Shown: positions 43,804 through 54,590, counted from the first letter of the stretch. The stretch is 64,000 bases of DNA from Gari tellinella (GCA_922989275.2 OV277858.1:102162794-102226793); one strand, 5' to 3'. The notes: generated from the letters alone by a model not told the origin. Translations and numbers: made by a program.

Positions 43804-43859
43804 AAATGAAATTGCCTACTTGGGAAGAGCCTAATGAGAGGAAGTGCCATTTGCAAAGG

Positions 43860-44293
43860 CCATAACTCTGACATCATTGTTTTTTTAGTTATTTCCCTTT
43901 GTCATATTTTCTTGTCAAGAAGACAACTCCAGTTCTACTGATGCTATTGTAATGAAATTTTATGTATGGAAAGAAACTGATGAGAGAAAATGCCATGCAT
44001 AAGGGCAGCAATATTTTGTTTTCCCCTTTGTCATATTTTATTGTCAGGAAAATAACTCCAGTTCTGCTGACGCTAGTGAAATAATTATCATTTACCGGAA
44101 ATGGAAAAAGCTTGATAAGAGGATGTGTCATGGATAAGGGTCATAAGCTTGGCAACAAAATTCACTTTTGTCATGTTTTCTTGTCCGGAAGATAACTCCA
44201 TTTATAGCTATATTAAAATGTTGTCTTGCCCAGTCAACTTAGGTACAAACTTCAATGTCCTCAGGTGAGCGAATTTAGGGCCATGGCCCTCTT
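43860..44293 (+). mobile_element. H-type element, 3' part
   Basis: Three ~125-bp internal units (TTGTCATATTTTCTTGTC, GATAACTCCA.TT) and the end CTCAGGTGAGCGAATTTAGG and CCATGGCCCTCTTGTT. Repeated at 53690-54093. The 80-codon minus ORFs here are shadows. Confidence 0.8.
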
Positions 44294-44613
44294 GTTGATT
44301 TAAGCAGAACTGTATTTACCTGAGTTACCCTTAATATACTAAGGGCAAATAGCCAATATTTGCAAACATTTTGGATCCAGATCAGATGCAACATAATCAT
44401 AATGCTGCATCTAATCTGGATCCAAACTATTTGCCACTCATTTACCAACTTAACATTTTCTAAATTGTTTTTTTGTACATTTTTCACATACAGTAGGTTT
44501 AAGCAGACATCATTTCAGTCTGGTAAGGGTAAGCCCTAGCAGGCTCTACCATACTCCCCTTGCATAATATTTGACCTCAGTGATCACAGAACTGCTGGTG
44601 TCAGCTAAACATG
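44294..44613 (+). repeat. Tandem duplication, copy 2, left part
   Basis: Matches 42783-43099 (GCAGAACTGTATTTACCTGAG, the GGATCCAGATCAGATGC palindrome, CAGACATCATTTCAGTCTGG). It stops at AAACATG, where the 7.18-kb element begins. Confidence 0.88.
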
Positions 44614-45060
44614 CCCTTCTCTAAAAAAAATGCACTTTTTACCAAAGTACACTTTAAATGCGCATTTTTTCTGCATTTTTTTACAAAAAGCGTATTTTTT
44701 CTGCACTTTTACAAAAAAGTGTATTTTTTCTGCATCTTTAAAGAAGAAAAGTGCATTTTTCCTGCATCTTTTCGGGAAAGTGAATTTTTTGTGTATCTTT
44801 TCGTAAAAGAAAGTGTATTTTTTTCTTTCAAAAGTGTATCTTTTTCAAATAAGCGTATTTTCTGAAAATGGAATGCATTAAAGTGCATTTTTTATTTGCA
44901 AAAGTGAATCTTTTAATCTTTAAGATTTTTGTATGTAACAACAAGTGCACTTTAAGTGAATCTTTTAAAAATAAGTGTATCTTTTACTTTCTATGAAAAT
45001 TGTGTTCATTGGCAAGAGCATTTTAAGTTAATCTTTTATAGGAAATTTATATTTATTCCC
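44614..45060 (+). repeat. Left outer arm array
   Basis: About 14 degenerate ~30-bp units alternating GTGCATTTTT or GTGTATTTTT with TCTGCATC.TTT. The 84-codon F-rich ORF is passive. Confidence 0.85.
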
Positions 45061-45480
45061 TTGCGGAAAAAAATCGCAGCTCTAGATATATGCAGCTTTT
45101 ACGAAGCTTTTACGAGCCTCAAGTCATAGCTGCGTATTTGCCCAAAAGTTCCGAAAATTGATAAAAAGGCTCGTATTCGATTAACTTAAAATATGCAGGT
45201 TTGAAAACGTGTCGTATTAGTGTCGTATTTAACTTTTTTAATGCAAAAGGCTCGTATTCTTTGAAATAAGAAAAGAAATTAGTGACGTATTTAACTTTAT
45301 CATTGCAAAAAAAAATGCAACTTTGAAAAAGGCACGTATTTAACTTTCCGACAACAACAAAGCTGCGTTTTTTCCCAATTAATGTTATGTCCATATCGAT
45401 CAAAGGCAGTCAAAAATTTAAATACGTAACTAATACGTACCTTGAAAAGGCACGTATTTAGATTTTTCAATTTAAATTTA
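45060..45480 (-). repeat. Left inner arm array
   Basis: Degenerate units with AGGCTCGTATT, GCAAAAAA and GACGTATTTAAC, related to the inverse of 50000-50430. The 94-codon minus ORF is an artefact. Confidence 0.75.
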
Positions 45481-45599
45481 TATTAAGGGCTATTAAAAAA
45501 TGTGTTAAATTGTGAGGCTTGAACAACCGCTTTAGGAGGAACATGCTCGACATGTATTTACCTTTCTATAACTTTAGTATCGTGTAAAGGACACAACAT

Positions 45600-46310
45600 A
45601 AGGTTTCTATAATATTAGTCCCATCCGGCCTTAAATTCCTCACCTAGCTGGTACCCATGGTTACGGTCATGGTAATGGACAAGTTTTCACTATATTAGCC
45701 ATCATCGGTAAATTCACCCCAACCAACTGGCGGCCATGTTTTAGCTAGGAAGATAATGTGGAAAAAAAACTGGCAAAGGGTCGCCCATGAATCATTATTT
45801 GTGTAAAAATATTCTTAAATGAGACCAATATTTTCAGAGAATTTTTTTGTAAAGATTTTCTATACAGAAATATAAGGAAAACTAGCCCCACCCACTGGCG
45901 GTCATGTTTTTTAGATACAAAATGATTTTAAGAAATCTGGTAGAGAGTCATAAATGGATCATTTTTAAATTATTTTCAATTTGGAAAAGTTGTTTCAGAG
46001 AAGTAGATTTTTAAAGTTTTTACTATACAGTAATAAAAAGAAAACTTTCCCCACCCACTAGCCGCCATGATTTTTAAGATAACAAAATTATTTTATAAAA
46101 TTTGGTAGAGGATGACCAAAAGATCATTTGTGTGAAATTACTTTCAAATCAGTCCAGTGGTTTCAGACAAGAAGATTTTTAAAGTTTTCACTATATAGCC
46201 ATATAAAGAAAATTTGCCCCACCCACTAGCGGTCATGTTTTTTTAAGATAGGAAAATTTTATAAGAAATCTGGTAGAGGGTCACCAAAGGCACATTTCGA
46301 TTCTGCCAAA
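45600..46310 (-). mobile_element. Reversed H-type fragment
   Basis: Minus-strand copy of the 168-bp units of 17.9-19.3 kb (here CCACCCACTAGCGGTCATG, AAAGTTTTCACTATATAGCC), starting with the unit nearest the H 3' end (GGTACCCATGGTTACGGTC). Confidence 0.8.
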
Positions 46311-46329
46311 AAATCTGGTTCTAAATTAA

Positions 46330-47760
46330 CATGTATAGACTAAGGAGTGGCTTATATAGTGCCATTCGAATTTTCAATTTTAACGCCGAGTTCTGAAAGA
46401 CGATATCGAACAGTGAACTCAAAACAAGACAACAAACTAATTTTACATTGACATTTCATATGAATGTAGATCGACAGCTAACTTCTTGAATTGATTTTCC
46501 AACGATACATTATGAAAAATCCCATTAGAAAACAAAGAGATATGCCGAAATTGCGAAGCAGAATTTCTATGCACATTTCAATAGGCCACGCGAACACACG
46601 GCATATGTGTATTCATGTAGTTAATGTATTACGTGTGTTACAAGTAAACAAGATGGTTCTAAAACGTCTTTTTTCGTCGGTTTTACAAAGTATTATTTCT
46701 CTTTCTACTTTGTAAGACTGTGTTATTAATAGGAGATATTGACTAATAAAACGGCGTTAAAAATAGCGCTGTCATATTTTGAAATTGACTCGATTCAAAA
46801 ATGGCGGCGCAACAAAATCGAGGACACTAAATGTGGACATTTCGGGAAAGGTTTACGTGTGAGAGAAGACAACAAAGACAAAAAACAACCAACACACGCC
46901 GGGATCGAATTCTTTCTTCATAATACGCGATTCTGAATATTAATTATACAGTTAATAGACTGAGAAAACGATCCTAAATTGGACACTTGTCTATCAGATA
47001 CAACGGATTTGAAGGAGAATTTGAACTTTTTCGTCGAACCTGTTACTAATTAAAATCTCTGAAAACACCAGACCGACGGATATTTCAGGTGGTTGATTGG
47101 ATCTTGTATAGAATTTGATCATTTGGGGATGAATAGTCAACAAGTTATGTAAGTATTTGTCATAATAGCAATGCACCCAACTCTGTCTGCTACCACAGTA
47201 TGGGCAACCCCCGCCACTGCCAGCCACGAACTTAGCCTAAGGAGCATAGATTTAACATATGATGTTTGTCTCCTTTTAAAAAATATTTTCTGAGTTAATC
47301 TACTTGAATAAATAAAGTCTAGAATCGGTTTTCTCTATCTTTCTGCTAAGGTTTATAGTCCCGCATAAGCTTTATCTAAAATTGGGAGTTGCTGTTTTAT
47401 CTGCCTACATCCGGTCTTTAGATTTATCCAATCAGATCGCGTGTTTTCTTACCAGCGCTACTTTCGAAAATTACAAAATGGGGTCACAACTACATCTTCA
47501 GAGAAGAAAAATATAAGCTACCAACACCTAACCAGGAGGTAAATAGCATATTTAGATGATATATAGATGCATTCTACCTTGCTTTAGCTTCAGACGTATC
47601 TATTATTCATTTTAATCAATCATTCATTTTCATAAGACGATCGACGACATAATTATGTAACTTGAAATGTGTACAAAACGCGACGCCATTTTAAACGGAT
47701 AAGCAAGGCCTAATTCAAAATGGTAGACATACAGGTAATTCCGTTATACAGTTTCACATT
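46330..47760. other. Unassigned core, possible captured 5' region
   Basis: Not a repeat known from this window. It has AAAATGGCGGC (46798-46808) and CGCCATTTT (47685-47693), which resemble YY1-type promoter motifs, and two donor-like sites (AGGAGgtaaat near 47537; CATACAGgtaatt near 47732). A minus-strand frame (47227-46994) with CPYCGSRQSWVHCYY looks like a worn zinc ribbon but is not identified. No gene is called. Confidence 0.35.
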
Positions 47761-47879
47761 TGAATAAATACTAATGAATGTTTAAACATCAACAATAACC
47801 GGTATAACTGTCTACAACACGGACAGTGTAATTTTTAATGCAAAATACGATCGCGTTTATCGCTAAATCAATATCAGAT

Positions 47880-48480
47880 CTCATTTTAAAGAAGTATGTG
47901 TAAACTTATTGTGTCAAATTTGACCGCGGAAATTAATTATTGTAATTTCGTAGCAACAATCGAGTATATATGCGGACATGTACGGACGATTTTTGTTAAA
48001 TACATGTAGGACTAATGTCACTATATAATGCAGTGATGATTTAAAATCAGAATGGTGTGTCCTGAGAATGAACATTTTGTAAATAATTTTTTCCATTGGA
48101 CTAAAAATATGGGGGTATTCAGATCCATTAAAATATAAACAAAGGCCGGGACTCTTACTGTCATATCTTGACAAATGAGCCCATTGCAATTTTAATGAGT
48201 ATAGGACTCTGGACTCTAGGCTAAATTCATAACTGGCATATGTAAAGTTCATAAAAATATTTATTGCTTAATATGACCTTATCAATTTTGTTTTCTTTGT
48301 AGATTATTACAAGACAGACAGCACTTGGCATTACAGGGTGGTGTGCTGGGCTTAATTTTCTTCTCCATATCATTAGAAGGAACAGATCAGACATGGAACA
48401 CTGGTGGCAGCCTTACCAATAAAGTCAGCTAGAGCATTGCTTATGTTCAAAGAAAAGCGACAGGTAATTATTTAAAGGCA
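47880..48480 (+). pseudogene. Duplicated segment 1 with worn RT remnant
   Basis: Shares order and sequence with 49075-49600 (TATAATGCAGTGATGATTTAAAATC, CAAAGGCC, TTGTTTTCTTTGTAGAT). The end matches the second copy's reverse-transcriptase stretch but is more diverged. The 112-codon minus ORF (48252-47914) has no known domain. Confidence 0.6.
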
Positions 48481-48485
48481 GTGGA

Positions 48486-48590
48486 TAGACGTCCGGAACC
48501 GGACGGCTAGCCCACCCTCACAGTGTAGACTAGTCTTCCGGTTCCGGACGTCTAGCCTACACTGTGAGGGTGGGCTAGACGTCCGGAATA
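48486..48590. repeat. Alternating CCGGA palindrome cluster
   Basis: Order A-B-A'-B'-A''. A boxes are ACGTCCGGAACCGGA and inverted or partial copies (48488, 48536, 48578). B boxes are CTAGCCCACCCTCACAGTG (48507-48533) and its inverse (48552-48578, one mismatch). Pairing B with B' or A with A' excludes the other, so two alternative hairpins are possible. GC-rich in AT-rich surroundings. Confidence 0.85.
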
Positions 48591-48599
48591 GATTTTCTT

Positions 48600-49074
48600 C
48601 AGAGAATATACTGCTTTATACGTGGGTTAATGCCTGGATATATATGGGAAACAACTATAAATCCATTTAACTATCAAACCCATCAATTAGAACGCAAAAA
48701 AAATCAAATTTGAAGGAATTAATGTCCCTTTTAATAAGTAGCTGAAGAGCGACGTTTGCACCCGCTATTTTTCCTAGTTATGTTAATCAGGCGGCTTGCA
48801 TTGGGCGCTCTGCTATTATTTCTATTGGTCAGCAATCTTTAGCCGGTCGGTTCATTGCTGATTGATAGGAGTAATGTGGTTGACATTTTGGGGCTGTCTT
48901 CTGTATGTTTATTCATGTTTTATTTCAGATCTAATTATAGTTATTTTGTCTTTTCTCGATTTGTAGGTACATTTATCATGATTTATGTTATTTCATGTAA
49001 AGCGCTTTTGAACGCACAACCCCTGTGTGAAAAGAGCTCTATATAAATCTGGTATAATAGTAAAAAATAATAAG
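48600..49074. other. No gene seen
   Basis: Unassigned sequence between the two duplicated RT-remnant segments. The 63-codon ORF at 48855 has no domain and no flanking splice sites that fit. Confidence 0.4.
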
Positions 49075-49620
49075 ATTTTATTTTAAAGGAGTTTGTGGAA
49101 ACTTATTGTGTAAATTTTGAGTGGGAACATTTTTGTTAATTCAAAGCAACGAGTATGGGCTTACTAATTTCATGACAATTTTTTTTAAAACTAAGTTGAC
49201 TATATAATGCAGTGATAATTTAAAATCAGAATGGTGTGTCCTGAAAAAGCGCATTTGGTAAATGATTATTCCCCTGGAACTAAACATTGGAGTTTTCAGA
49301 GATATTTTAAAATGTAAACAAAGGCCACCGTGGAACGATACTCATGCTTTCATAATTTCTTGACAGTGTGAGTCTGTTGAAATTTTAATGAGTAAAAGAC
49401 TCAGAACTGTAGGCTGGCATATGATATAGTTCATAAAAATATTTATTGCTTAATGTATTCAATTTTGTTTTCTTTGTAGATTTTTTCGGGGTTGCCGTTT
49501 ACAAGATAGACAGTGGCATCCCTCAGGGTAGTGTGCTGTGCCTAACATTCTTCTCCATATCATAAATAAGAGGGACAGATCAGACAAAATTCTTGCCAGA
49601 CAAGGAATAATGATGACTGC
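49075..49620 (+). pseudogene. Duplicated segment 2 with reverse-transcriptase remnant
   Basis: At 49495-49560 the frame reads KIDSGIPQGSVL..TFFSI, the B-motif region of non-LTR reverse transcriptases, ending in a stop. It follows TTTTGTTTTCTTTGTAG as in segment 1. A scrap of an old LINE, duplicated with its flank before the composite element took its present form. Confidence 0.65.
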
Positions 49621-49999
49621 TTTACAGATAACATCCACATATGTGTGATTGAGTTAATCAACCTTACAGTATTATGCAACTTCAGTGTGATTAAGACTGT
49701 TTTGACTGTAAATAGAACTTCTGGATATCCTGATTAATTATAAATATTGGGTCAATTACTTGACAATTTAGTATATTAAATTACAATTTCTTGTCAGAAG
49801 TCTCAATTATATTACAATATTTTTTAAAGGTAAGAGAAAGAAAGCCATTTTTTAATGTCATTTAAGAAGATACTGATGTTATTTATTTACTGCAGTGCAC
49901 TTGTTAATAATTTATTCAGATTTCTCTAAAATTTTAAATCATTTTAATGTTGTAGGATTGTTTAGCCATAGCCTTTAGGCATTAGCAAAAAATACTTTG
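49621..49999. other. No gene seen
   Basis: AT-rich, unassigned. Confidence 0.4.
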
Positions 50000-50430
50000 A
50001 ATGGAAAAAATGTAACTTTTACAACAAAAAAAGAAAATACGCAGCTCTGAAAAATACGTAGCTTTTTTGGTTGAAAAGGTTCGCAAAAGGTATGCTTTTA
50101 CCAAACGTTTCTGAATAGTTGCGTAGCACGCAGCTCTGGAAAATACCCAGACTGTTAATAAGGTGCTTAAGAACTTAGCTTATACGAGGCGGTATTGGCA
50201 CCCTCGTAAAAGGTATGCTTTAACGAAGCTTTTCTACAAAGCTGCGTAAAATGCAGCTTTGAAAAATGTGCAGCAATTTTGTTGAAAAAAAGGTGTGTAA
50301 AAGCTAAGCTTTTAGGAGGCGGTATTGGCACCCTCGTAAAAGGCATGCTTTTACGAAGCTTTTCTAACATAGGTGTGTTTTTAAACGCAGCTTTTGCAAG
50401 CCTTTTCCAAAGAGCTGCATATTTTCTAGA
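50000..50430 (+). repeat. Right inner arm array
   Basis: Units with GCAGCTTTGAAAAA, AAGGTATGCTTTTACGAAGC and GAGGCGGTATTGGCACCCTCG (twice, 50187 and 50310). The 97-codon minus ORF is passive. Confidence 0.78.
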
Positions 50431-50469
50431 GAATATATCATAGTCATTGAATACATTCACATTACTTAT

Positions 50470-51119
50470 TGACAGTGCGATACAGGGTGATGTATTTAGC
50501 TCGAGGTGTTTTTTTGGGAAATAGCCAATCTGACGAGCGCCTTGGCGTGAGTCTGATCAGTTGTTTCCCCACAAAACATCAAGAACTGTATACAACACAC
50601 TGTAGCGCACTGCCAACTGGTGATATGTTTTTTATATGCCTTGAATACACATGTATATTCCTGTTAATTTAAATCAATGTCTTTCATTTTTCACAGAGAG
50701 AGAGTCGAAGAAAGAGAGAGTAAATTATGTGCTGTATATTTTAGTGCTGATTCTAAGTAGCGTGCTGTACATGTATATAGTAGTGCTTATTTCTAGTTGT
50801 GTTACTTCTTAGTTTTAGGTATTCTTTAAATTGAATTGAAATACAGTTAAACCTTTCTATAATGACCACATAGAAGATGATTTATTTATTGTATGAGAGA
50901 CAGGTGGCAGCTTAAAGCAAGTTCAGGAGCAATCTTTCTCATTTACAGAAGGAAATTAAACTGCAGACAGAGAGATACTTGTGTTTAGATTCTTTGAGAG
51001 AGAGAGAGAGAGAGAACGGCTATGAGATTCAACCAGGAGATAAAGCTAAGCTGTAGCTTATTTAAATGTGAATTAAATAAATATTAAGCAAAATATTGAT
51101 AAAGTTTTATTGTGAGCCC
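50470..51119. other. Core end with A fragment and GA tract
   Basis: 50844-50935 is the left half of an A MITE (CAGTTAAACCTTTCTATAATG). 50994-51014 is a (GA)n microsatellite. The rest is unassigned. Confidence 0.6.
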
Positions 51120-51794
51120 CATGCTTTAATCCATTTTTTCTGTGCTGCAAAGTTTTTTGCTTAGTAAAAGTGAATTTTTTCTGCATCTTTTCTATACTAA
51201 AAGTGTACTTTTACTGTATCTTTTTCAATTAAATTGTACTTTTCTTTGCAGAAAAGTACATTTAAAGTGTATTTATTCTGCACTAAAAGTGTACTTTTTC
51301 TGCATTAAAAGTGCACTTTTATGAAAAAATGCAGGAAAAATACACTTTAAGTACAGAAAAAATTCACTTTTAGTCTAGAAAAGATGCAGAAAAAATACAC
51401 TTAAGTGTATTTTAACTGCACTAAAAAGTGCACTTTTTGGGTAAAAATTCACTTTTAGTGCGGATAAAATGCACTTCTTGAAAAAAATGCACTTTTAGTG
51501 CAGAAAAAATACACTTTTAGTGCAGAAAAAATGCACTTCCTTAAAAAAATTCACTTTTAGCGCAGAAAAAATACGCTTTTAATTTACTTTCAGTCAAAAA
51601 GCGTATTTTTTCTGCGCTAAAAGTGAATTAATGCACTTTAATTCACTTTTTTGATCAATTTAATTCACTTTAAATGCACTTGGTAAGAAAAAAAATTCAC
51701 TTAAATACGGTGCGAATACCGCTGCATTTAACGCGCATTAAATGCGCATTTAATGCGCATTAAATGCGCATTTAATACACTTTTTTGAGAAGGG
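51120..51794 (-). repeat. Right outer arm array
   Basis: Inverted counterpart of 44614-45060: AAAAGTGCACTTTTAGTGC and AGAAAAAATACACTT units, turning direction within itself, then alternating GCGCATTTAAT palindromes (51735-51775) before the TTTTTTGAGAAGGG terminus. Confidence 0.85.
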
Positions 51795-51952
51795 TGTTGT
51801 CTGCTAAAGTTTAGAAATGGTTCAGTCTGCTTCATACTTAGAGAAACAGGATCTGGAAGTGATCCACTGACAGTTATGTAATTATGTCTTAGGCCATATT
51901 TATACATATGTTTAATATTGGTTTTGTCAGATTTGTCAGGTTTTGTTTTGTT

Positions 51953-53358
51953 AGCTCACCTGAGCCAAAGGCTCAAGGTGAGCTATTGGGATGGCCCTGT
52001 GTCCGCCGTTCGTCGTCCGTCGTCGTTAACAATTGCTTCAAATGACATCTCCTCCTATACCCCTTGACAGATTTCAACCAAACTTTACAGGAATGTTTCT
52101 TGGGTCAAGCTCTTTCAAATTTGTTCAAAGAATTAAAAACAATGTAGAACTCTGGTTGCCATGGCAACCAAAGTGAAAAAATAAGGAAATCTTAAAAAAT
52201 CTTCTTGTCTGAAACTACAAGGGCCAGAGCTTAGATATTTGGCACATAGCATCATCTATAGGTCCTCTATCAAGTTTGTTCAAATTTTGCCCCTGGGGTC
52301 AAAATTGGCCCCGCCCCGGGGGTCACAGTTTTACATAGAGTTATATAGTGAACTTTTCAAACGTCTTCTTCTCTGGAACTAATATGGCCAGAGCCTTGAT
52401 ATTTGGCATGGTTACACTTCTAGATGTCCTATACCAAAATTGTTCAAATGGTTCTGGTCGTTTGCATAACTAGGTCACAGCAGCTAAAAATAGATTTTTT
52501 CAATGAAAACTTAAAAAATCTTCTTCTCTGAAACTGCAAGGGTCAGAGCTTAGATATTTGGCACATAGCATTGCCTACAGGTCCTTTATCAAGTTTGTTC
52601 AAATTATGCCCCTAGGGTCAAAATTGGCCCCGTCCCGGGGGTCACAGTTTTACATAGAGTTATATAGTGAAATTTTCAAATGTCTTTTTCTCTGAAACTA
52701 ATATGGCCAGAGCTTTGATATTCAGCATGGTGACATTTCTAGATGACCTATGCAAAAATTGTTCAAATGGTTATGGTCGGTTGCATAACTAGGTCACAGG
52801 AGCTAAAAATAGATTTTTTTCAATGAAACTTAAAAAATCTTCTTCTCTGAAACTACAAGGGCCATAGCTTAGATATTTGACACATAGCATCACAGCATCA
52901 CATACAGGTTCTCTATCAGGTTTGTTCAAGTTATGCCCCTTGAGTCAAAATTGGCCCCGCCCCGGGGGTCACAGTTTTACATAGAGTTATATAGTGAAAT
53001 TTTCAAACGTCTTCTTCTCTGAAACTAATATGGCCAGAGCTTTGATATTCAGCATGGTGACACTTCTAGATATCCTTTACCTATTTTGTTCAGTTGGTTT
53101 CAGTCTGTTGCATATGTAGGTCACAGGAGTTAAAAATAGATTTTTGTTTCAATGGAAACTTACAAAAATCTTCTTATCTAAAACCCTTCTACCCTGATCT
53201 TAGATATTTGGCACATAGCATTATCTACAGGTCCTCTTACAAGATTGTTCAAATTATGCCCCTCGGGTAAAAAATGACCCCTTCCTGGACATAAATAATT
53301 ATCTCCATTTTGTCCGTTATTCTCAGGTGAGCGAATTATGCCCCATGGGGCTTTTGTT
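51953..53358 (+). mobile_element. Family H element with empty-site paralog
   Basis: AGCTCACCTGAGCC stem to CTCAGGTGAGCGAATTATGC and GGGGCTTTTGTT. Interior GGCCCCGCCCCGGGGG and AATATTTGGCACATAGCATC units. Copy 1 has no insertion at the corresponding point (about 43230); an extra TGTCAGGTTTTGTTTTG precedes the element here. Confidence 0.85.
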
Positions 53359-53423
53359 ATCTGTATGTCTTGTCATTTTTTCTTGTCCAGGATTCAACCC
53401 TTCCTCCATAAATACTGACGTTT

Positions 53424-53633
53424 GTTAACCCATTACCCCATAAATGTGCATTTTTAGGCTTTTGATTTATTCCTCTACTTAAGAAAATAATTCCACTTTA
53501 AACAGTCATGAAAATGTAAGATGCGAAAGTAAAGCAAAGTGTGCATTAAGACGCATTCTGCTTTACTTTCAACCTGCTTTAGGTGGCCACCTATTTTCAA
53601 AACTAGAAACAGGCTATGGGGTAATGGGTAAAA
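53424..53633 (-). mobile_element. Family B MITE, empty-site paralog
   Basis: TTAA 53424-53427, CCCATTACCCCATAAATG. Uninterrupted ..CTTTAAACAGTCATG... Lacks about 45 bp of one hairpin arm present in copy 1. Confidence 0.85.
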
Positions 53634-54093
53634 TGAAATTGCCTATTTGGAAAGAGCCTAGTGAGAGGAAGTGCCATTTGCAAAGGCAATAAATCTGAGT
53701 TATTTCCCTTTGTGAATTTTTCTTGTCAAGAATACTGATGCTATTGTAATGAAATTTTATGTATGGAAAGAAACTGATGAGAGAAAATGCCATGCACAAG
53801 GGCAGCAATATTTTGTTTTTCCCCTTTGTCATATTTTATTGTCAGGAAAATAATTCCAGTTCTGCTGACACTAGTGAAATAATTATCATTTATTGGAAAT
53901 GGAAATAGCTTGATAAGAGGATGTGTCATGGATAAGGGTCATAAGCTTGGCAACAAAATTCACTTTTGTCATGTTTTCTTGTCCGGAAGATAACTCCATT
54001 TATAGTTATATTAAAATGTTGTCTTGCCCAGTCAACTTAGGTACAATCTTCAATGTCCTCAGGTGAGCGAATTTAGGGCCATGGCCCTCTTGT

Positions 54094-54400
54094 TCATTTT
54101 TGTCTCCGCATGGATGGTCACGGGTTCGAATCCCACCAGAGCCTCTTCTTTTTTTTTTTTTGGAAATGCATTTTTTAACAGAATTTATTATCCTAAACTA
54201 AATTTTACCCATTTATATTAGCATTTGACATATATTTACAAATTACTATTTTTAATGCTTGATCCGGTTGCGAGCCTCTTTAAAGCAAGATGAAAGTATA
54301 GCAGAATGCAGCTTAAAGTGCCTTATGCTTTACATTCAACCTGCTTTAACTGGTTACCTGTCTTCTAACCTAGAAACAGGCTATGGAGTAAAGGGTTGAA
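54094..54400 (+). mobile_element. tRNA-like box B fragment and B remnant
   Basis: ATGGTCACGGGTTCGAATCCC (about 54114-54134) has a box B, followed by a T11 run and AT-rich DNA to CCGGTTGCGAGCCTC. A B right half follows (54279-54397). Probably a SINE piece or tRNA-related insertion inside a B; box A is absent. Confidence 0.45.
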
Positions 54401-54482
54401 TATAAAGAATACCGAAGTGTTTTATGAATTTCACTCAGTGTAAAAACAAGTTTGTAATTTTGGTTTTGTTTTGTTTTTTCAG

Positions 54483-54581
54483 AAGCCCAGGATGAAAAAA
54501 TGATCTGCAAGTTCTTTGCCAGGGGTCAGCAGTGCTGGCGAGGGGACAGGTGTCCCTTTAAACATATCATGACAGACTCAG
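54483..54581 (+). CDS. Tudor/CCCH gene, exon with CCCH zinc finger
   Basis: Acceptor TTTTGTTTTTTCAG ends at 54482; donor is CAG|GTAAAC after 54581. The frame contains C-X8-C-X5-C-X3-H (CKFFARGQQC, WRGDRC, PFKH), a classical CCCH zinc finger, which usually binds single-stranded RNA (family knowledge). The exon leaves one base (phase 1) and joins 60138 in frame. The ATG at 54500, with A at -3, starts MICKFFARG and is a plausible initiator. The frame is also open back to the acceptor (EAQDEK), so this could equally be an internal coding exon entered in phase 1. No upstream coding exon was found in 54 kb, which favours the first view. A P MITE begins 10 bp after the exon. Confidence 0.78.
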
Positions 54582-54590
54582 GTAAACCTA

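Larger units (their letters stand above)
42783..44293 (+). repeat. Tandem duplication, copy 1
   Basis: About 1.5 kb starting GATTTATTTAGGCAGAACTG and ending GGGCCATGGCCCTCTTGTT. It contains a C-like palindrome (42850-42930), a B split by a nested B, and an H 3' end. The same order follows at 44294-44613 and 51795-54093, interrupted there by a 7.18-kb insertion and an H insertion. Confidence 0.88.
44614..51794. mobile_element. 7.18-kb composite element with long inverted repeat-array arms
   Basis: Termini CCCTTCTCTAAAAAA and TTTTTTGAGAAGGG are inverted. TG stands before the left end (44612-44613) and after the right end (51795-51796); the unoccupied paralog at 43091-43106 has ACATGTTGTCTGC with TG once. 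So both ends are defined by an empty site, with a 2-bp duplication. Outer arms (44614-45060; 51120-51794) are degenerate arrays of GTGCATTTTTTCTGC in opposite orientations. Inner arms (45060-45480; 50000-50430) are arrays around TACGAAGCTTTTACG and GCAGCTCTGAAAA, again inverted. The core holds an H-type fragment, a probable captured host-like region, a duplicated reverse-transcriptase remnant and a CCGGA palindrome cluster. No transposase was found. Superfamily unknown. Confidence 0.8.
51795..54093 (+). repeat. Tandem duplication, copy 2, right part
   Basis: Resumes the unit at TGTTGTCTGCTAAAGTTTAG (matches 43098 on) and runs to GGGCCATGGCCCTCTTGTT. Differs from copy 1 by an extra H element (51953-53358), lack of the inner B, and short deletions in the B and H-type parts. 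Confidence 0.88.

Noticed and set aside
44611..44865. Phenylalanine-rich 84-codon protein
   Set aside because: It is the translation of the GTGCATTTTT array at the end of the 7.18-kb element.
47914..48252. 112-codon minus-strand gene
   Set aside because: The duplicated counterpart at 49.1-49.4 kb has stops in this frame. The plus strand carries an RT remnant next to it.
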